Below are positions 5,323-9,480 of a stretch of DNA of 9,480 bases, piece after piece. Location of the stretch: NCBI GenBank assembly GCA_039029935.1, contig JBCCFC010000464.1, forward strand, positions 1-9,480, in the 5' to 3' direction. Position 1 is the stretch's first letter; each line of letters begins with the position of its first letter. This stretch comes from G039029935 sp039029935. Its GTDB lineage: Bacteria; Chloroflexota; Anaerolineae; Caldilineales; Caldilineaceae. The translations under genes and the position numbers were made by a program. A model generated the notes under the pieces. That model saw only the letters and a list, made by a program, of their open reading frames with translations. It was not told the origin of the DNA and made no database searches.

Positions 5323-6126
5323 ATGAAGATTACACATGTCAGCCTGCTTCAACAACAACGTGATTTATATGCCATGCCTCGAAATCGGGAACGATTTGAC
5401 GCATATCTCCGCGTGATCAAAGGTGATACAGACGATGTTGCATTGCCGCCACTGATTGCCATGAACCCTATGGGGCGCGAACACTTGGGAACACGCTTGG
5501 ACGAACTGCTTATGCTGGGTGCAGATGAAATCGCCAAGCAAGCTACATTGGATGCGCATACGAGATTGACCAACATTGAGATAGCCAACATTGAAATAGC
5601 CAACATTGAGATAGCTAATATTGAGACAACCAATCTGGAACCAGAACTCAAACATGGACTCGTGATTGTTGATGATGTGCATGGTGGCTGGACCAACCGC
5701 TATACGACCGAGGCCACTGCGTTTTTTAACGATGATAACTGTCGCAAACGTCACTGGATCACAACCATGTTGTGGGTCAGCGAGACGCCAACCCATGACG
5801 CAATCCGCCAATCTGTCCTGCGGTCGATTGGTCGTACTGCCCATATTTTTCAGCATGGGTTACCCAAAACGTTGCAGTCGATGATGCGCCAAGAAGGGTT
5901 TGCTGCCAAGTTTGCACAGATGACAGTTCACTTGAATGAGGATGACGTCACCTATAGTCGTGAAGTCATTGCACCACTCTTAGATAGCACAGATTATGGG
6001 TTGTGTCTCGCTGTGATGTATGGTGATCCTGCGGCCAATATGCTCGGATACACACCACAAGGATTGTCGGATCGGGCAGGGTTTGCTGTTGCGCTCGATG
6101 ATGCATTAAATCTTTCAACAAATTAG
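5323..6126 (+). CDS. Protein of unknown function with NIEIA tandem repeat
   Basis: This 267-residue protein has no signal peptide or membrane segment, so it is probably cytosolic. I do not recognise a named family, though it reads as a well-formed globular protein. Notable polar stretches are MNPMGREH (residues 47-54), DDVHGGWTNRY (117-127), LWVSE (150-154), a helix VLRSIGRTAHIFQHG (165-179) and STDYGLCLAVMYGDPAA (222-238). The His, Asp and Arg residues in these could form an active or metal site, which is a guess. Between the first two stretches lies a five-residue repeat, NIEIA in about four copies (84-103). ATG 5323 is chosen because the sequence before it is basic and unlike the rest, a promoter-like pair occupies 5236-5263, and GGTCAAGAGA sits just upstream as a weak ribosome site. 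A TTG at 5236 preceded by TAAGGAG (5222-5228) would add 29 residues and cannot be excluded. The gene is 155 bases from the kinase gene, with a palindrome between them. Confidence 0.75.
   Translation: MKITHVSLLQQQRDLYAMPRNRERFDAYLRVIKGDTDDVALPPLIAMNPMGREHLGTRLDELLMLGADEIAKQATLDAHTRLTNIEIANIEIANIEIANIETTNLEPELKHGLVIVDDVHGGWTNRYTTEATAFFNDDNCRKRHWITTMLWVSETPTHDAIRQSVLRSIGRTAHIFQHGLPKTLQSMMRQEGFAAKFAQMTVHLNEDDVTYSREVIAPLLDSTDYGLCLAVMYGDPAANMLGYTPQGLSDRAGFAVALDDALNLSTN
5572..5643 (+). repeat. In-frame 15-bp tandem repeat
   Basis: AACATTGAGATAGCC (5572-5586) is followed by copies at 5587-5601 (one change), 5602-5616 (one change) and 5617-5631 (more diverged). A decayed fifth unit continues to about 5643. 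Each unit encodes NIEIA or a variant. A 15-bp period keeps the reading frame, so copy number could vary without destroying the protein. Confidence 0.9.
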
Positions 6127-6192
6127 TAGAAACCCCATGAGCAAAAAAATCGTCATCATAATCAAGCGTAGTTTATTTTATCACAGTAAAAC

Positions 6193-6246
6193 AAAGGCTA
6201 GGATAGACAGGCGGCATAAACCGCCCTTGTCGGGCGCGTAGCCTTT
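6193..6246. repeat. Nested palindrome, REP-like element or structured RNA
   Basis: An outer perfect 8-bp stem joins AAAGGCTA (6193-6200) to TAGCCTTT (6239-6246). An inner stem joins GACAGGCGG (6206-6214) to CCGCC (6221-6225) and TGTC (6228-6231), with C6226 and T6227 bulged and a six-base loop CATAAA. The internal loops are 5 and 7 bases. It ends 35 bases before the kinase start and is more GC-rich than its AT-rich surroundings. It resembles the short palindromic intergenic repeats often scattered in Chloroflexota and cyanobacterial genomes. A leader RNA acting on the kinase gene, or a poor terminator for the gene to its left, are alternatives; only TTTCT follows. Confidence 0.5.
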
Positions 6247-6281
6247 CTAAAACATGCGAATCCGACAATAAAGATACTGAT

Positions 6282-9200
6282 ATGAGTAGTGCTATAAATA
6301 CTATAACGAGATCAACTTTGCCAACAATAACATCTATATCATCTATATCTGCATCTGGTAAGAAATCATCCTTCCGTCAAGCCAGTGCAGAAAAATTACA
6401 CGGGGAATCTCTCTTAACCCACTTATTGGCTGTGAGCCGTCGCATGGCCGAGATGCGTGACTTGGATGCACTGCTGTCTTATGCTATTGATGAAGTTCTT
6501 CAGATTGTTGGTGCAGAACGGGGCTATATTGTGCTGGTCCACGAAAATGGGCATCTTGATCTGAAAGTGGGGCGAGATGCTGAACCGGATGAACTCAGTC
6601 ATTCAGTCCTTGATAAAGCGATTCAAACCAACGAATCGGTGATCATTCGCAACGCAATTGCAGACCCACGCTTTCAACAGGCAGAAAGCGTCATGGCACT
6701 GTCGTTACGCTCGGTGATGTGCGCCCCACTTATTACACATAACCGGACAATTGGTGCAATCTATGTCGAGAATCGAGCTGTCCAAGGCCGTTTCTCCAAA
6801 GATGATCTTACCCCGCTTGAATTTTTTAGCAATCAAGCGGCTGTCGCCATCGAAAGTGCAGCCCTCTATAACTCGCTGGAACAACAGGTCGCTGAGCGGA
6901 CTGCCGAGTTAGCCCAAGTCAACGAACTCCTTCAGCAGGACATTGTCGAACGTAAACAGGCGGAGGCGGCGGTAGCACAGGCATTGACAGAAAGTGAGCG
7001 GCAGGCGCGTCGATTAACCCTGCTTAATGAGATGAGCCAAGCACTCAACCGAACAAGCGACACTGCCGAGATTTACACAGTGCTTTCGGACAAAATTGGG
7101 CAGATCATTGAGGGAGATCGAATTTCGCTAGGGTTGACAAATTCCTTGGATAAGATAGGGGAGTCTCGGTTAGAGATTCAGCGGCTGGTCCATCCTGATA
7201 AGTCCAGTCAGGCCCATACCCATTTTCCCATTGAGGATACATTGGTTGGACATGTGATACAGAGCCGTGGCGTCATCATTATCTCGAATACACAGATAAG
7301 CCAATATAGCGATGTGCAAGGGTTATATGAACATGGCTTACTCTCTGCGATTGCAGCACCATTGATCATCGAAGACCGTGTACTGGGTACGATCAATTTT
7401 GCCAGCCATAAAGCAAATCTCTATAACGTGCAAGATGAGCGGCTGATTCTACAGATGGCCTCGTTGATTGCGTCAATGCTTGATAATCGCCGTCTACTGG
7501 CCGAAACCCAACAGCGCGCAGAGGAACTGGAAGAAACCACCGCTTTTCTCGATTCTGTGATTGAAACGATCCCGATTATGGTGTTTATCAAAGATGCTGA
7601 GGACCTGAGCTTTGTTCGTTTTAATAAGGCTGGCGAAAAGCTGATTGGCGTTGCGCGGACAGAGTTTATTGGCAAAAATGACTATGATCTATTCCCCGAA
7701 CATGCAGACGCCTTTATACAAACAGATCGAGACGTGCTGAATGGCAAAAAGCTATTGAATATCGCAGAGGAGCCAATCAATACGATCAATGGTGAGACCC
7801 GCCATTTACATACAATCAAGGTCCCTATCCTGGGACCAGACGGTGAACCCAAATACCTGCTTGGCGTTTCACAAGATATCACAGAGAGTAAGGTTGCGGC
7901 GGAAGCATTGCGTGCCAGTGAGGAGCAATTCCGCAATACACTTGAAAACCTGCCCGTCCCTATCTCGATTACGCGTTTTGATGGCGGTTTTCTGTATGCC
8001 AATGATGACTACTGTCAGATGCTGCAACGGGGCAGTGATGAATTGCTCCAACAGAATGTAAAAAGCTATTATTATACCCCTGAAATTCGGACAGAGATTT
8101 TGCAGGAGTTGGCCCAACTGGGGAGTGTACATCAATTTGAAACCCAGTTTCAACGCTATGATGCACAGAAAGATGAATGGACACCCTTCTGGGTCACGAT
8201 TTCGATGTATCCCATTCAATATTTTGGTGAACCTGTCATTCTAACAGGCATTTTTGATCTGTCCGAACGCAAACAAAACGAGCAAATGTTGCAAGAAGCC
8301 AAAGAAGTGGCAGAGGCAGCGAATCAGGCCAAAAGCCAGTTCTTGTCCACCATGACACACGAATTACGTACCCCGATGAATGGCGTTCTGGGCATGACCA
8401 GTTTGCTGATGGATACAGACCTCAACCCAGAGCAGATGGATTTAGTCAATACAATTCGGTCGAGTGGCGATACATTACTCATTCTCATCAACGATATCCT
8501 TGATTTATCAAAGATTGAAGCCAATAAGCTGGAACTTGAATATGTCACCTTTGAGTTACAGAGCGCGATTGAAGAAACCTTTGATTTGGTGATGCCAGAT
8601 GCCACGGAGAAAAACTTATCTTTATCGCTACATATTGAGCCAGGCGTACCCGCGTTACTGGTGCAGGATGTGACCCGGCTACGCCAAATTTTGACAAATC
8701 TCCTGAGCAACGCGGTCAAGTTTACCGAAACGGGTAGTGTTCGCGTCAATGTATCGGCCACGCCCATCAAATCGCACATTATCCATCAAGACAAATTCAA
8801 ATTTCAGTTCTCTGTGATAGATACAGGCATTGGCATTCCCGCAGACCGCATGGAGCGGTTATTCCAATCATTCAGCCAAGTCGATGCCTCCACGACGCGC
8901 CGCTATGGTGGTACAGGACTCGGGTTGGCGATCTCCAAACGATTGAGCGAAACGATGGGTGGTGAAATGTGGGTGGAGAGTGAGGCTGATGTTGGTTCTG
9001 CGTTCTACTTTACCATTGTCGCCGAGATTGCTCAGATGGTGGAAAAGAAAAAGCAGCCAAGCCGTTTCAATCCCGATATGGCGCGCCAAAAACCACTCAA
9101 AATCTTGCTGGCTGAGGACAATGTGGTCAACCAAAAGGTGGCGTTGGGGATTCTAAAACGCAATGGCTATCGCGCCGATGTCGCTGCCAATGGGTTGGAG

Positions 9201-9458
9201 GTACTCAAAGCCTTGACCTTGCGTCACTACGATGTCATCCTGATGGATGTTCACATGCCTGAAATGGATGGTGTCACCGCAACCAAGCGCATCCGTCAAG
9301 ACTGGGCGCAGGAAAATCAACCCCACATCATCGCCCTCACCGCGGATGCCCTCGAACAAGATCGCGAAATGTTCCTCGCTGCTGGTATGGACGGGTACGT
9401 TAGCAAACCCGTGCGCGTCGCAGAGTTGACGCAAGCGTTGATGCAAGTAAACAGTTGA
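6282..9458 (+). CDS. Hybrid sensor histidine kinase (GAF-GAF-PAS-PAS-HisKA-HATPase-REC)
   Basis: This 1058-residue protein lacks a signal peptide and membrane helices, so it should sense a cytosolic signal. A Ser/Thr-rich leader covers residues 1-35. A first GAF domain lies at about 60-195 and a coiled coil (LEQQVAERTAELAQVNELL and on) at about 197-245. A second GAF spans about 245-402, and PAS domains lie at about 421-535 and 545-665. The dimerisation and phosphoacceptor domain is about 684-752, with H693 in STMTHELRTPMNGVLGM. The ATPase domain covers about 795-915: N box LRQILTNLLSNAVKF (N806, N810), G1 box DTGIGIP (D847), F box LFQSFSQVD, and G2 box GGTGLGLAIS. A receiver domain lies at about 939-1055 with E945/D946, phosphoacceptor D989 in LMDVHMPEMDG, T1020 and K1042. 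All key residues for autophosphorylation and phosphotransfer are present. No HPt domain, response regulator or output domain follows in the window, so the partner is unknown. ATG 6282 has only a weak AAAGA-like ribosome site. Confidence 0.95.
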   Translation: MSSAINTITRSTLPTITSISSISASGKKSSFRQASAEKLHGESLLTHLLAVSRRMAEMRDLDALLSYAIDEVLQIVGAERGYIVLVHENGHLDLKVGRDAEPDELSHSVLDKAIQTNESVIIRNAIADPRFQQAESVMALSLRSVMCAPLITHNRTIGAIYVENRAVQGRFSKDDLTPLEFFSNQAAVAIESAALYNSLEQQVAERTAELAQVNELLQQDIVERKQAEAAVAQALTESERQARRLTLLNEMSQALNRTSDTAEIYTVLSDKIGQIIEGDRISLGLTNSLDKIGESRLEIQRLVHPDKSSQAHTHFPIEDTLVGHVIQSRGVIIISNTQISQYSDVQGLYEHGLLSAIAAPLIIEDRVLGTINFASHKANLYNVQDERLILQMASLIASMLDNRRLLAETQQRAEELEETTAFLDSVIETIPIMVFIKDAEDLSFVRFNKAGEKLIGVARTEFIGKNDYDLFPEHADAFIQTDRDVLNGKKLLNIAEEPINTINGETRHLHTIKVPILGPDGEPKYLLGVSQDITESKVAAEALRASEEQFRNTLENLPVPISITRFDGGFLYANDDYCQMLQRGSDELLQQNVKSYYYTPEIRTEILQELAQLGSVHQFETQFQRYDAQKDEWTPFWVTISMYPIQYFGEPVILTGIFDLSERKQNEQMLQEAKEVAEAANQAKSQFLSTMTHELRTPMNGVLGMTSLLMDTDLNPEQMDLVNTIRSSGDTLLILINDILDLSKIEANKLELEYVTFELQSAIEETFDLVMPDATEKNLSLSLHIEPGVPALLVQDVTRLRQILTNLLSNAVKFTETGSVRVNVSATPIKSHIIHQDKFKFQFSVIDTGIGIPADRMERLFQSFSQVDASTTRRYGGTGLGLAISKRLSETMGGEMWVESEADVGSAFYFTIVAEIAQMVEKKKQPSRFNPDMARQKPLKILLAEDNVVNQKVALGILKRNGYRADVAANGLEVLKALTLRHYDVILMDVHMPEMDGVTATKRIRQDWAQENQPHIIALTADALEQDREMFLAAGMDGYVSKPVRVAELTQALMQVNS

Positions 9459-9480
9459 AAGTGGAAAGTTGAAAGTGGAA
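9454..9480. repeat. Heptamer tandem repeat over the kinase stop codon
   Basis: GTTGAAA (9454-9460), GTGGAAA (9461-9467), GTTGAAA (9468-9474) and GTGGAA (9475-9480, cut by the window end) form a tandem array. It can also be read as a 14-bp unit repeated twice. The kinase stop TGA at 9456-9458 lies inside the first unit. Arrays of this type are common in intergenic DNA of Chloroflexota and cyanobacteria. Its full length is not visible. Confidence 0.8.

Noticed and set aside
5587..5643. Pentapeptide-repeat (beta-helix) domain in the unknown protein.
   Set aside because: The phase fits A-N-I-x-x, but four or five units cannot form a normal multi-coil helix, and the DNA repeat shows simple duplication.
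6137..6241. A 34-codon frame from ATG 6137 encoding a basic peptide starting MSKKIVIIIKRS.
   Set aside because: It has no ribosome site, its second half is just translation of the palindrome, and its stop falls in the right arm. A leader peptide is possible but not supported.

Overview
The window is a stretch of bacterial chromosome with five protein genes, all on the + strand. No RNA gene, CRISPR array or insertion sequence was seen. The most likely source is a Chloroflexota bacterium (Anaerolineae or Chloroflexia type). This is inferred from the surface protein, which joins an SH3-like domain and a Cys-containing C-terminal beta domain through long Thr-Pro linkers, a style common in that phylum, and from the GAF/PAS hybrid kinase and the heptamer repeats. 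GC is near 50 % in most of the genes sampled. It drops to about 30 % in the first bases of three genes.

Layout from left to right. 1-107: AT-rich leader with a promoter whose -10 box lies directly against the start codon. 108-1244: AAA+ ATPase of the DUF4143 family. 1245-1351: promoter plus a hairpin leader. 1352-2290: zinc-dependent beta-keto acid cleavage enzyme (BKACE/DUF849). 2291-2503: gene-free stretch with a near-perfect 15-bp hairpin. 2504-5095: large secreted protein made of a signal peptide, an unrecognised N-terminal part, helical repeats, a Thr-Pro linker, an SH3-like domain, a second linker and a C-terminal beta domain. 5096-5322: stem-loop around the stop codon, then a promoter. 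5323-6126: protein of unknown function with an in-frame 15-bp tandem repeat. 6127-6281: nested palindrome that looks like a REP element or a structured RNA. 6282-9458: cytosolic hybrid histidine kinase (GAF-GAF-PAS-PAS-HisKA-HATPase-REC). The last bases, which include the kinase stop codon, form a heptamer tandem repeat.

The genes do not look like one operon or pathway. Gaps are 107-227 bp, several carry their own promoter-like or palindromic signals, and the products (ATPase, carbon-carbon lyase, surface protein, unknown protein, sensor kinase) do not share an obvious task. I do not see a clear new multi-gene system. The best leads are the surface protein's helical repeats, the unknown protein with its expandable repeat, the intergenic palindromes, and the apparent leaderless start of the ATPase gene.
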